In this document: one piece after another, positions 21,150 to 33,100 of the stretch
Position numbering within the stretch: the first letter of the stretch is position 1
How the letters are laid out: each line of letters opens with the position of its first letter
Source of the DNA: Neoechinorhynchus agilis
Taxonomy: Eukaryota > Acanthocephala
Length of the DNA stretch: 64,000 nt
Direction: 5' to 3'
Assembly (NCBI GenBank): GCA_051530055.1
Contig: CM121341.1
Coordinates: 3,720,001 to 3,784,000, forward strand
The notes under the pieces: model-generated
Databases searched by the model: none
Told to the model about the DNA's origin: nothing
The model's input: the letters and a program-made list of their open reading frames with translations, nothing else
Position numbers and translations under genes: made by a program

Positions 21150-22705
21150 TACGACCAGTCCAGCATGCTGCTGTTCGGCAAGTTCCAGGTCAAATCAGCA
21201 GAGACCGGTTAACAAGGTAATCCTCTTGGTCCTCTGCTGTTCACATTGACGATCAATCATCTTGCCCACAACTCTTCGTCAGTGTTATCGATCTGGTGGT
21301 ACCTTGACGACTGTTGCATGGGAAGAGAGGTCGACCAGCTCATCCGCGACATTAAAAACATCTCCGAAATGGGTGCCGATGTCGGACTATTCCTGAGAAC
21401 GGACAAATGCGAAATAATTTCGGACGACCAAGAGGATGCATCGAGACTGCTCACCGTACTACCCGGAGCAAAGGCAACTGCAACCGACTCAGCTGACATT
21501 CTCGGGTCTCCAATCGGTAACCTGTCTAACCTGGAAACGTTCCTTTCAAAAGCCATCGATCAATTGCGGCTCATTGCCTCCAGGCTCTTGCACATCGCGC
21601 GACACGGCGCTCTGTTCATATTATCACGATGTCTGTCGCTACCGAAGATTGCGTACCTTCTGAGGACTTCTCCATGCTTCAAGTCAGTGCCCACCAAGGA
21701 TTTCGACAACTGCGTTCTATCAACCCTGTCAGAAGTCCTTAAACTACGACTGTCCGACACAGCATGGAAACGGGCGACCCTTCCCATTCGATTCAGCGGT
21801 CTTGGCATCCAGAGTGCCACCGAAGTAGCAATTCCTGCCTTTTCGTCGTCGATTTCGGTCTCTTCAGACCTGGTGATCATCCCACCACACATTCGACACG
21901 AGTCGCATCCACCATCTGAACTGATCGAAGCACACGCTCAATGGACATCAGTGTTCGGGCAGGTCGTTCCAACGGAAACAAACTCCCAAAAACGTTAAAC
22001 TGCCTCGCTCCACACTGCGTCCTATCAGTAGCTTCTCAACTCATGCTCATCTCCCACCGATAGAGCTCGTCTCCCGGCAGTCCCAGCTACACACTCCAGC
22101 GACTTCTTGAAGGCTTTCCCGATCACGGCTCTTGGCACGAGGCTGAATGACCAAGCCATCACCGTCGCTGTGGGACTTCGGTTGGGCATCCAATTCTCAG
22201 ACTCATGTATATGTCGGTGCGGTGGAATAGTGAATAGGTCGAAAACTCACGGCCTTGACTGCAAGCGTTCAAATGCTCGCCACGCACGGCACTCAGCAGT
22301 CAACCGCATAATCAAGGAAGCCATCTCAACGATCGGTTCTCCCGCTCGACTCGAACCAGTCCGACTCTCCCGGAACGACGGTAAACGCCCGGATGGAGCC
22401 TTCCCATGGTGCTCCGGGAAAATACTGGTTTTGGATTTTACGTGCCCGTCAGATTCAGCGAAGAAAGGGAGCGCCATAAGTATTCCTCTCTCGATGGGCA
22501 TCAATATATATTCATCATCCGGTTGCGGTGGAAACACTGGGATACCTCGGAAAAGAAGCCGATTATTTCCTTTCCCGGCTGGGAAAGATGCTAAAACATG
22601 CCACCGGCGATATGCGATCCAGCAGCTTCCTGCTGCAGCGAATCAGCGCTTCGATCCAACGAGGCAATGCCGCGGACGTCAAGGAAGCTGCCGAACAAAC
22701 ATGAC
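21150..22705 (+). mobile_element. divergent RLE-type LINE (RT palm to 3' end)
   Basis: The RT starts inside the palm: QGNPLGPLLFTLTINHLAH, then WWYLDDCC (YLDD at 21300-21311). The frame is open to 21998 after an upstream stop near 21210. A second open part (22107-22690, other frames) has a zinc-binding CRCGG...H...C, RPDG (22386-22397) and LDFTCPSD with the second Asp at 22434-22436. The usual C-terminal words follow (FLLQRISASIQRGNAA). The copy is distinct from the 12.7-kb subfamily, which reads DDATLGG after YL. At least three breaks. Confidence 0.78.
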
Positions 22706-22894
22706 GACAGCTGCAGAATCGGACGAAAGGAGTAATTTGGGAACGAAAATAATTGTCTTGATTTTTTATATTCAATATAATTCGCTATATAAAAGTAAAT
22801 GATGAACATCTTTACAATTAGTCTAATTGTAAAAGAGAACCAATAAACGGACTTATTATTCAATCATCATTTTCGCATGAGGATTAAAACACCC

Positions 22895-24215
22895 AAGCAC
22901 AAAAGAAGAATAACATGAACCAAAAACAAAAGATTCATTCCTCTTAAAGATATGAATTAACGTTTAATTTCCGGAAATTCATTGATTCGATTTTTACTTC
23001 TGTTATTCTTTTCCAGCAATCTAAGGGCATTTTTGACGATCTAAAATTTTAAAGAGCGTTTACAGTAATTTTTGTCGCTAATAAAATTGCGAAATAAGCA
23101 AAGTGGCAACTAAAAACAAAAGGTTTATTCTTGTAAAAGATATGAATTAATGTTTAATTTCCCGAAATGCATTGATTCGATTTCTTGCTTCTGTAATCTT
23201 TTTTTATGGCAACCAAAGGTTCGTATTTTAGACGATTTAAATTTGACCTTAATAAAATGGAGAAATAGGCAAGGTGGCAACTAAAATAAAAGATTCATTC
23301 TTGTTAAAGATATAAATTAACATTTAATTTCCGTAAATTCATTGTTTCGATTTCTTGCTTCTTTTATCCTTTTTCTAGCAATCTAAGGTTCGTATTTTAG
23401 ACGATTTAAGATTTTAAAGAGCGTTTACAGTACTCTTTTGTCCTTAATAAAATTGAGAAATAAGCAAAGTGGCAACTAAAAATAAAAGATTCATTCTTGC
23501 TAAAGATATGAATTAACATTTAATTTCCGGAAATTCATTGATTCGATTTTTTGCTTCTTTTATCCTTTTTCTAGCAATCTAAGGTTCGTATTTTAGACGA
23601 TTTAAGATTTTAAAGAGCGTTTACAGTACTCTTTGGTCCTTAATAAAATGGAGAAATAGGCAAAGTGGCAACTAAAATAAAAGATTCATTCTTGTTAAAG
23701 ATATGAATTAACATTTAATTTCCGAAAATTCATTGTTTCGATTTCTTGCTTCTTTTATCCTTTTTCTAGCAATCTAAGGTTCGTATTTTAGACGATTTAA
23801 GATTTTAAAGAGCGTTTACAGTACTCTTTTGTCCTTAATAAAATGGAGAAATAGGCAAAGTGGCAACTAAAAATAAAAGAATCATTCTTGCTAAAGATAT
23901 GAATTAACATTTAATTTCCGAAAATTCATTGTTTCGATTTCTTGCTTCTTTTATCTTTTTTTCTAGCAATCTAAGGTTCGTATTTTAGACGATTTAAGAT
24001 TTTAGAGGACGTTTACAGTACTTTTTGACCTTAATAAAATTGCGAAATAAGCAAAGTGGCAACTAAAAATAAAAGATTCATTCTTGCTAAAGATATAAAT
24101 TAACATTTAATTTCCGAAAATTCATTGATTCGATTTTTTGCTTCTGTTATCTTTTTTTCTAGCAATCTAAGGTTCGCATTTTAGACGATTTAAGATTTTA
24201 GAGGACGTTTCCAAT
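22895..24215 (+). repeat. tandem repeat, about 170-200-base units, seven copies
   Basis: The word AAAGATATGAATTAA (or a close variant) recurs near 22946, 23136, 23306, 23500, 23697, 23893 and 24090. Each unit also has GCAATCTAAGG and GCAAAGTGGCAACTAAAA. Unit length varies because one copy lacks about 20 bases. Divergence is higher than in the other arrays of the window, so this is an older array. No coding content. Confidence 0.75.
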
Positions 24216-24851
24216 CCTTCTAAGCTTCAATTTTACTAATGATTCGCTGTTCTTATAATTTAGATTTTGACGCGAACCTTTAATTGTTTATAGGACGCAA
24301 AATTTCTGATAGCCTACATTCGACACAATACCTTTTATTTAATAACACCTTTTCGAAATGGTATCCTTACATCACATTTCCCATTGTGTGAAAGTCAGCT
24401 TCCAGCTATTTGACTAGACGTTTAAAGTTCAAACTTTGAACCCCTGGAGAGCTCCCAGGACTCATAATAACCGCGTGCGCGCGACGTTAACCGTTCGTTT
24501 TCGTGTACATTTTAACTAGTCGACAAAAAAATTCATTTTTGTTCAACAAAAAAAATCGAATTCATCGTCAATGTGTGCATTTTTCGTTTTAGTTTTCGAT
24601 TGTAACAAACCTCCTCCCCGATTGTTCGTGTGTTCCAAGCGAGTGGCGACGGACCAGTGCATTTCACCTAAAAACTAAACTTCGGTGGCCACTGCTCTCG
24701 TATCCTCACTGCTCCGTGTTTGACATCTAACCTCTGCACATTTTGAATAGGCTGTCCGCCGAGTCGCTCTATGAAACAAAACATCACATCTTGGTCCCCC
24801 CACCCAAAAACCCTAGTTCTTCTCTTCTCAACTTCGACCTCTTTCTAGAGA
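24216..24851. other. upstream region of the proline-rich gene
   Basis: No repeat is recognised. The stretch is less AT-rich than its surroundings, contains a GCGTGCGCGCGACG block near 24473, and becomes pyrimidine-rich just before the ATG at 24852. It could hold promoter and 5' leader. Confidence 0.3.
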
Positions 24852-25208
24852 ATGGGCAAATCAGCATCGAAGCAGAACCGTAATACACAACCACCAATGG
24901 CCGGACCAATGGGAGCCATGCAAATGAACCCGTTTGGTCAACCTCAACAACCAGTTGGACCGATGCCGTTCGGTCAGATGCCCATGGCACCACCTCAGTA
25001 CGGAGGACCAATGCCGATTATGCAACAACAACAACCGTGCTTCGTTGTACCGCCTCAGAATTTCCCTCCACAAGCCCCGGCTCAATTCTTCGCCCCATTC
25101 GTGCCACCAATGCCACCTCATCAGTTCCAAGGATATAGAGAAATGCAACCTGCACAAGGATATTCATCTGTATCGTCTCAGGGATCTTCGAGACAGCGAC
25201 GGCATTGA
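24852..25208 (+). CDS. proline/glutamine/methionine-rich small protein with MGKSASK start
   Basis: 118 residues. The N-terminus MGKSASKQ has Gly2, Ser6 and Lys7, the consensus for N-myristoylation. The rest is low-complexity and rich in Pro, Gln, Met and Gly (QPQQPVGPMPFGQMPMAPP), with aromatic spacing late in the chain, and ends basic (SRQRRH). It is predicted to be disordered, with possible membrane attachment through the lipid. It has no membrane helix or catalytic motif. Codon use is protein-like and frames on the other strand look like shadows. No family recognised. Confidence 0.55.
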   Translation: MGKSASKQNRNTQPPMAGPMGAMQMNPFGQPQQPVGPMPFGQMPMAPPQYGGPMPIMQQQQPCFVVPPQNFPPQAPAQFFAPFVPPMPPHQFQGYREMQPAQGYSSVSSQGSSRQRRH

Positions 25209-25457
25209 AACATTTTGATCCATATAGTAATATTCTTTTAAGAGAATAAATAATTAGATAGAATCTTGAACTTTAAACACATCTTTAAATCATACACAAA
25301 GTTTTTCAAATAACTAACAATTTCGTTCATTGCAATACACAATCTTTTTTAGGCTTGCGCTCGGCTACGATTAAAGATTTCGACCGTTAAAGTTATTGAA
25401 ACATACAAATCTTACCGAAAAAAATTAAGCCGAAAGCGAATTCAAGTTTATTGTTTA

Positions 25458-25994
25458 ATGCAACAGAAAATAGAAGCCAATGGAGAGGTGTTGATCGTCA
25501 TTTCGGATCGAAAATATTTTATTAAAATATTTCAAGAGGAAGCTTTCAATTGGTTAAAAAATGAGATTAAGGGTATGAAGGTTAAACAATGCATCAAATT
25601 CCTCCCGTAAGTGATCAATAGTAAGATCAAGGACTTTAAAGGTTCTTTTCCAAGAAGTCATTAGCGGGATTCACGATATGAGGAATTGTATCGACATACT
25701 TAAATGACTATTAAACACAGAGCTTTTAGAATCTCCACTTTTAGACGACGATTGATGAAGCAAGGCTACGTTGCGAAATATCTGAATCACATTAAAAGCG
25801 AATTTCGAACGAAGACCGAATGCAACCCAATGAAGTCCCAACGTTTCGGGAGCTTTTACGCTGCAGTTGACATCTCATGGCTTGATTTTCGAAAGACTAA
25901 AGGAACTATCGTGACGTCTGTCGATGTCTTTAATATCAATATAGAAAAATTTCGACCTGAACTTTTTGAACCGTTTTCTCCTCGTTATCCATAA
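25458..25994 (+). CDS. two-exon hypothetical gene, source of the adjacent satellite
   Basis: Exon 1 (25458-25606) encodes MQQKIEANGEVLIVISD...KQCIKFL and meets a perfect GTAAGT at 25607 in phase 2. An acceptor CACTTTTAG ending at 25744 rejoins the frame exactly, continuing RRLMKQGYVAKYLNH to ...LFEPFSPRYP and a stop at 25992-25994. The product is about 132 residues, alpha/beta-like, without signal peptide. The first half could also stop early with a different acceptor. The last 13 codons and the 3' flank are the start of a 435-base tandem array that extends to 28072. Function unknown. Confidence 0.5.
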
Positions 25995-28072
25995 AAGTGC
26001 ATTTCTTCATCAACATTTCATTTATTGAGGACTAATAAATGTAAAAAACGTTAATTTTAACGCTATCTTCTCGCTTGATTCGATTTATTGACCCTTTTAG
26101 TGATTGAACGTTCTCCAATAATAACGTCAATGTTCAAAATAATCACCCTTGGAAAGGTAGATTGTACAAATGACTGTTTGTTGTCATTCTCGGGATCTCA
26201 AATTACGTTTAGTTAAAATCATAAGTCCCAAAGAAGAAGCTTGTAATCTCCAGTTTCTTGCCACCGTCTCGTATTCTAACATTTTTCCAAGTAGATATAC
26301 GAAATTTCGGTCTAAAACAAGCGAAATGCTTTTTGCGCAATATCGTTTTTTTAACAAAAATATTTTGATTATTTTTAAGCGAATTTCGACCTGAACTTTT
26401 TGCCACGTTTTCTCCTCGTTATCCAAAAAAGTGCATTTCTTCATCAACATTTCATTTATTGAAGACTCTAATAAACGTAAAAAACGTTAATTTTAACGCT
26501 ATCTTCTCGCTTGATTCGATTTATTGACCCTTTTAGTGATTGAACGTTCTCCAATAATAACGTCAATGTTCAAAATAATCACCCTTGGAAAGGTAGATTA
26601 TACATATGACTATTTGTTGTCATTCTCGGGATCTCAAATTACGTTTAGTTAAAATCATAAGTCCCAAAGAAGAAGCTTGTAATCTCCAGTTTCTTGCCAC
26701 CGTCTCGTATTCTAACATTTTTCCAAGTAGATATACGAAATTTCGGTCTAAAACAAGCGAAATGCTTTTTGCGCAATATCGTTTTTTTAACAAAAATATT
26801 TTGATTATTTTTAAGCGAATTTCGACCTGAACTTTTTGCCACGTTTTCTCCTCGTTATCCAAAAAGTGCATTTCTTCATCAACATTTCATTTATTGAAGA
26901 CTCTAATAAATGTAAAAAACGTTAATTTTAACGCTATCTTCTCGCTTGATTCGATTTATTGACCCTTTAGTGATTGAACGTTCTCCAATAATAACGTCAA
27001 TGTTCAAAATAATCACCCTTGAAAGGTAGATTATACATATGACTATTTGTTGTCATTCTCGGGATCTCAAATACGTTTAGTTAAAATCATAAGTCCCAAA
27101 GAAGAAGCTTGTAATTCCAGTTTCTTGCCACCGTCTCGTATTCTAACATTTTTCCAAGTAGATATACGAAATTTCGGTCTAAAACAAGCGAAATGCTTTT
27201 TGCGCAATATCGTTTTTTTAACAAAAATATTTTGATTATTTTTAAGCGAATTTCGACCTGAACTTTTTGCCACGTTTTCTCCTCGTTATCCAAAAAAGTG
27301 CATTTCTTCATCAACATTTCATTTATTGAAGACTCTAATAAACGTAAAAAACGTTAATTTTAACGCTATCTTCTCGCTTGATTCGATTTATTGACCCTTT
27401 TAGTGATTGAACGTTCTCCAATAATAACGTCAATGTTCAAAATAATCACCCTTGGAAAGGTAGATTATACATATGACTATTTGTTGTCATTCTCGGGATC
27501 TCAAATTACGTTTAGTTAAAATCATAAGTCCCAAAGAAGAAGCTTGTAATCTCCAGTTTCTTGCCACCGTCTCGTATTCTAACATTTTTCCAAGTAGATA
27601 TACGAAATTTCGGTCTAAAACAAGCGAAATGCTTTTTGCGCAATATCGTTTTTTTAACAAAAATATTTTGATTATTTTTAAGCGAATTTCGACCTGAACT
27701 TTTTGCCACGTTTTCTCCTCGTTATCCAAAAAAGTGCATTTCTTCATCAACATTTCATTTATTGAAGACTCTAATAAACGTAAAAAACGTTAATTTTAAC
27801 GCTATCTTCTCGCTTGATTCGATTTATTGACCCTTTTAGTGATTGAACGTTCTCCAATAATAACGTCAATGTTCAAAATAATCACCCTTGGAAAGGTAGA
27901 TTATACATATGACTATTTGTTGTCATTCTCGGGATCTCAAATTACGTTTAGTTAAAATCATAAGTCCCAAAGAAGAAGCTTGTAATCTCCAGTTTCTTGC
28001 CACCGTCTCGTATTCTAACATTTTTCCAAGTAGATATACGAAATTTCGGTCTAAAACAAGCGAAATGCTTTT
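25951..28072 (+). repeat. 435-base tandem array derived from the 3' end of the gene at 25458
   Basis: TTCGACCTGAACTTTTTG occurs at 25951, 26385, 26821, 27252 and 27688, giving periods of 434, 436, 431 and 436 bases. The first occurrence is the coding end of the upstream gene. Later copies have lost the gene's stop context and carry GCCACG instead of GAACCG. The last unit breaks off at about 28072, inside GAAATGCTTTTT. Copies are almost identical, with single-base indels concentrated in the third. Repeated frames on both strands inside it are by-products. Confidence 0.85.
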
Positions 28073-28274
28073 TCCACAAAATTGAATTGAACAAAAGAAC
28101 TCAGAAATCTGTTAGCTAACCGAAATAGATGATCCGTTTGGAATAAAAAGCGATTGAAAACAGCGTATAATTGTGTTTTTTTTCGGGATTTCTTCCAAAA
28201 TGCGAGCCACGTCCAAATACCGAATAAAAAAAAGAGTCGAAAAAGTGTATAGGTCGTATTTACAATCGTCCAAC

Positions 28275-29930
28275 TCACTCATGTACGCACTCTGCATTCC
28301 TCTCAAGTTTTTCCTTAACTTCAAAGGAACTCGTAGCGTCTTCGTTATAGTTGTTGTGTTCTCCATGAACTTCAAATCGTCTCTTTACTGCTCCTTGCGC
28401 TATTTGGTGGTCAATACATTCATTATCAGATTCTATGCTACTGAGATCCATGTCGTCAAGTTCGGAAGCTCGAATGTCATATAAATAAGGACAAGATTTT
28501 TTAAAATTATACGATATACGAGGTCGATATCTGTCTTCAGGCATCCGTTTCCAATAAACAAAACAATCCCATAACCAACTTGGAGTGACCAATTCGTATG
28601 TTCTGGTACGTTTCGCGATTTTAGCTTTTCGAGTGTTTCGGCGACCAACAATGCAATGAGTAATGAGTGGATCTTCGAAATCGGAAGTGATTGTTGCACC
28701 AAGTTTTCGAGTATAGTAGCTAATTGAACATTGTTCAAGAGCGTCCAAATCGCCTGATTTGACTACACCCGTTAAGAATATCCGAACATTTTGAAGAATT
28801 TTCGATCTTTCCATGTCCATGACTTCATGTACGGTGGTACGTGGTTCCGTTGAGAAATAACGTGCATGGATCCGGATAAGAATCCTTTCTAAATCCTTTA
28901 AATAATCACTATCGTCTTGGTCAATTAAAGTCTCAATACTTTCGACCAAATCGTTGACGACTGCTTGTTCAACCGTTACATTAGGACGTGGTCTATAACC
29001 GATGAGTCTCATGTAAGTGTCAAACACTTGTCTTAATGGTGAGTTTCTGAAATAAGAGAACGCTTTCACAACTACTTGATTATCAGCGTGATTCCAAACA
29101 TCGAATCGATCGTCAATTATAACGACCATATGATCACCTGATGGATATATCGATTTAAGATTCAAAGTTTTGTCGCTTAGATCAACACATTCGTCACGAG
29201 TAACGATTCGTCCACTGAATAAAGTCTCGTTTGGATCAATAAACCTCACAATCTCCCGGGCGTACGATCGTTGACCAAGAGTAAACACATCCATTCGATA
29301 TAGATGTCTAATGTTTTCAAAGAACTCATGAACGCCATTTCTAAACCTTGAACAGTACGTATTGTGATCTCCATCGATTCTGAACAAATGAGTTAAACGG
29401 TCATTTGTAAAACGATTGAAACGCCCTCGGCGACAAGTGGAATCCACGATTGTCTGATCGAGATCTACGACCAGAATAAGCCGTTTTTCATTCTCAAGAC
29501 GAACCATCTCACTTTCGGATATTCTTAAACCTTCTTCTCTCGTTATTTGTATCGAAGGCATCTCATGAACCATCGACAATCGACAAGTACTCTCCGAATC
29601 ATTGACAATCTCGCCACAATCACTGCACGTGGTGTGCAATATAATCCGGTGAAGGCAGGATTTCAAAACTAAAATAGGCGTCCGGTGCCGGATATCTTCA
29701 CCTCTTCGTACGTACAACTCATGGACTAATCCTTTGCCCGGGGAACGAAGCTGTCGGCGGGTATCCATTGGACTACCGTCCGGATTTAATTGCCGAAATG
29801 TGAGAACAATGTCATTCTGACGAACAAATGAGTTCTTTTGAACAAACAAACCAACCACACGAGCTTCAATCTTGAACGGAAAACAAATCCGCCGTGATAG
29901 ACCAATCCTTGGATCATTCTTACTTGTCAT
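28275..29930 (-). CDS. FCP1-like RNA polymerase II CTD phosphatase
   Basis: The catalytic box DLDQTIVDST (residues 156-165) is the DxDxT signature of FCP/SCP phosphatases. VVIIDDRFDVW further on is the second conserved Asp block. N-terminal to it is a lipoyl/biotinyl-like beta region (KIEARVVGLFVQKN...) and CSDCGEI, as in FCP1. Residues about 390-480 form a BRCT domain with the typical WLWDC. This order is that of FCP1, which removes Ser phosphates from the Pol II CTD in the nucleus. 551 residues from the ATG at 29930-29928. The frame stays open to 30161, but that extension enters satellite DNA, so I reject the longer start. Intronless. The acidic C-terminal tail is shorter than usual. Confidence 0.85.
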   Translation of the reverse strand: MTSKNDPRIGLSRRICFPFKIEARVVGLFVQKNSFVRQNDIVLTFRQLNPDGSPMDTRRQLRSPGKGLVHELYVRRGEDIRHRTPILVLKSCLHRIILHTTCSDCGEIVNDSESTCRLSMVHEMPSIQITREEGLRISESEMVRLENEKRLILVVDLDQTIVDSTCRRGRFNRFTNDRLTHLFRIDGDHNTYCSRFRNGVHEFFENIRHLYRMDVFTLGQRSYAREIVRFIDPNETLFSGRIVTRDECVDLSDKTLNLKSIYPSGDHMVVIIDDRFDVWNHADNQVVVKAFSYFRNSPLRQVFDTYMRLIGYRPRPNVTVEQAVVNDLVESIETLIDQDDSDYLKDLERILIRIHARYFSTEPRTTVHEVMDMERSKILQNVRIFLTGVVKSGDLDALEQCSISYYTRKLGATITSDFEDPLITHCIVGRRNTRKAKIAKRTRTYELVTPSWLWDCFVYWKRMPEDRYRPRISYNFKKSCPYLYDIRASELDDMDLSSIESDNECIDHQIAQGAVKRRFEVHGEHNNYNEDATSSFEVKEKLERNAECVHE

Positions 29931-30107
29931 TCTCTTTTCTTCAACCGAAATAACAAAACTTCTCCAAAAAACTACACTCGTCATCTCTAATACCCAGAGC
30001 GCTTCCAAGTAACTGTCTATCGTGTATCGAGCGGAAATTCGGTTGTTTTTCTCGCCTAAAAGACGCAAAAAATTGGTGTTGTCGGAAACATCTCCTTTTA
30101 GGGGTGG

Positions 30108-33100
30108 ATTCGTTCTAAGGAGATCCTCATTTAAGTTGTGCTTAGAATATTTTGAATTCAATGTATCTATTTCACTCGAATTTCTTCTTTTCTCTCATGC
30201 CAAAAAGGAAAAAAGTCCGAATTTTAAAACCAAAGCAAAGAAAAAGATCTTAATTCTAAATTCAGGAAATTCATTTAATAGATTAATGGATTCGTTCTAA
30301 GGAGATCCTCATTTAAGTTGTGCTTAGAACATTTTGAATTCAATGTATCTATTTCACTCGAATTTCTTCTTTTTTCTCATGCCAAAAAGGAAAAAAGTCC
30401 TAATTTTAAAACCAAAGCAAAGAAAAAGACCTTAATTCTAAATTCAGGAAATTCATTTAATAGATTAATGGATTCGTTATAAGGAGATCCTCATTTAAGT
30501 TGTCCTTAGAACATTTTGAATTCAATGTATCTATTTCACTCGAATTTCTTCTTTTCTCTCATGCCAAAAAGGAAAAAAGTCCTAATTTTAAAACCAAAGC
30601 AAAGAAAAAGACCTTAATTCTAAATTCAGGAAATTCATTTAATAGATTAATGGATTCGTTATAAGGAGATCCTCATTTAAGTTGTCCTTAGAACATTTTG
30701 AATTCAATGTATCTATTTCACTCGAATTTCTTCTTTTTCTCATGCCAAAAAAAAAAAGTCCTAATTTTAAAACCAAAGCAAAGAAAAAGACCTTAATTCT
30801 AAATTCAGGAAATTCATTTAATAGATTAATGGATTCGTTATAAGGAGATCCTCATTTAAGTTGTGCTTAGAACATTTTGAATTCAATGTATCTATTTCAC
30901 TCGAATTTCTTCTTTTTTCTCATGCCAAAAAGGGAAAAAGTCCGAATTTTAAAACCAAAGCAAAGAAAAAGACCTTAATTCTAAATTCAGGAAATTCATT
31001 TAATAGATTAATGGATTCGTTATAAGGAGATCCTCATTTAAGTTGTGCTTAGAACATTTTGAATTCAATGTATCTATTTCACTCGAATTTCTTCTTTTTT
31101 CTCATGCCAAAAAGGAAAAAAGTCCGAATTTTAAAACCAAAGCAAAGAAAAAGACCTTAATTCTAAATTCAGGAAATTCATTTAATAGATTAATGGATTC
31201 GTTATAAGGAGATCCTCATTTAAGTTGTGCTTAGAACATTTTGAATTCAATGTATCTATTTCACTCGAATTTCTTCTTTTTTCTCATGCCAAAAAGGAAA
31301 AAAGTCCTAATTTTAAAACCAAAGCAAAGAAAAAGACCTTAATTCTAAATTCAGGAAATTCATTTAATAGATTAATGGATTCGTTATAAGGAGATCCTCA
31401 TTTAAGTTGTGCTTAGAACATTTTGAATTCAATGTATCTATTTCACTGAATTTCTTCTTTTTCTCATGCCAAAAAGGAAAAAAGTCCTAATTTTAAAACC
31501 AAAGCAAAGAAAAAGACCTTAATTCTAAATTCAGGAAATTCATTTAATAGATTAATGGATTCGTTCTAAGGAGATCCTCATTTGTTGCTTAGAACATTTT
31601 GAATTCAATGTATCTATTTCACTCGAATTTCTTCTTTTTTCTCATGCCAAAAAGGAAAAAAGTCCTAATTTTAAAACCAAAGCAAAGAAAAAGACCTTAA
31701 TTCTAAATTCAGGAAATTCATTTAATAGATTAATGGATTCGTTATAAGGAGATCCTCATTTAAGTTGTCCTTAGAACATTTTGAATTCAATGTATCTATT
31801 TCACTCGAATTTCTTCTTTTTTCTCATGCCAAAAAGGAAAAAAGTCCTAATTTTAAAACCAAAGCAAAGAAAAAGACCTTAATTCTAAATTCAGGAAATT
31901 CATTTAATAGATTAATGGATTCGTTATAAGGAGATCCTCATTTAAGTTGTCCTTAGAACATTTTGAATTCAATGTATCTATTTCACTCGAATTTCTTCTT
32001 TTTTCTCATGCCAAAAAGGAAAAAAGTCCTAATTTTAAAACCAAAGCAAAGAAAAAGACCTTAATTCTAAATTCAGGAAATTCATTTAATAGATTAATGG
32101 ATTCGTTATAAGGAGATCCTCATTTAAGTTGTCCTTAGAACATTTTGAATTCAATGTATCTATTTCACTCGAATTTCTTCTTTTTTCTCATGCCAAAAAG
32201 GAAAAAAGTCCTAATTTTAAAACCAAAGCAAAGAAAAAGACCTTAATTCTAAATTCAGGAAATTCATTTAATAGATTAATGGATTCGTTATAAGGAGATC
32301 CTCATTTAAGTTGTCCTTAGAACATTTTGAATTCAATGTATCTATTTCACTCGAATTTCTTCTTTTCTCATGCCAAAAAGGAAAAAAGTCCTAATTTTAA
32401 AACCAAAGCAAAGAAAAAGACCTTAATTCTAAATTCAGGAAATTCATTTAATAGATTAATGGATTCGTTATAAGGAGATCCTCATTTAAGTTGTCCTTAG
32501 AACATTTTGAATTCAATGTATCTATTTCACTCGAATTTCTTCTTTTTTTCATGCCAAAAAGGAAAAAAGTCCTAATTTTAAAACCAAAGCAAAGAAAAAG
32601 ACCTTAATTCTAAATTCAGGAAATTCATTTAATAGATTAATGGATTCGTTATAAGGAGATCCTCATTTAAGTTGTCCTTAGAACATTTTGAATTCAATGT
32701 ATCTATTTCACTCGAATTTCTTCTTTTTTCTCATGCCAAAAAGGAAAAAAGTCCTAATTTTAAAACCAAAGCAAAGAAAAAGACCTTAATTCTAAATTCA
32801 GGAAATTCATTTAATAGATTAATGGATTCGTTATAAGGAGATCCTCATTTAAGTTGTCCTTAGAACATTTTGAATTCAATGTATCTATTTCACTCGAATT
32901 TCTTCTTTTTTCTCATGCCAAAAAGGAAAAAAGTCCTAATTTTAAAACCAAAGCAAAGAAAAAGACCTTAATTCTAAATTCAGGAAATTCATTTAATAGA
33001 TTAATGGATTCGTTATAAGGAGATCCTCATTTAAGTTGTCCTTAGAACATTTTGAATTCAATGTATCTATTTCACTCGAATTTCTTCTTTTTTCTCATGC

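Noticed and set aside
26184-27753. Repeated 65-88-residue frames in the 435-base array
   Set aside because: By-products of near-identical tandem units. They span what is the 3' flank of the parent gene.
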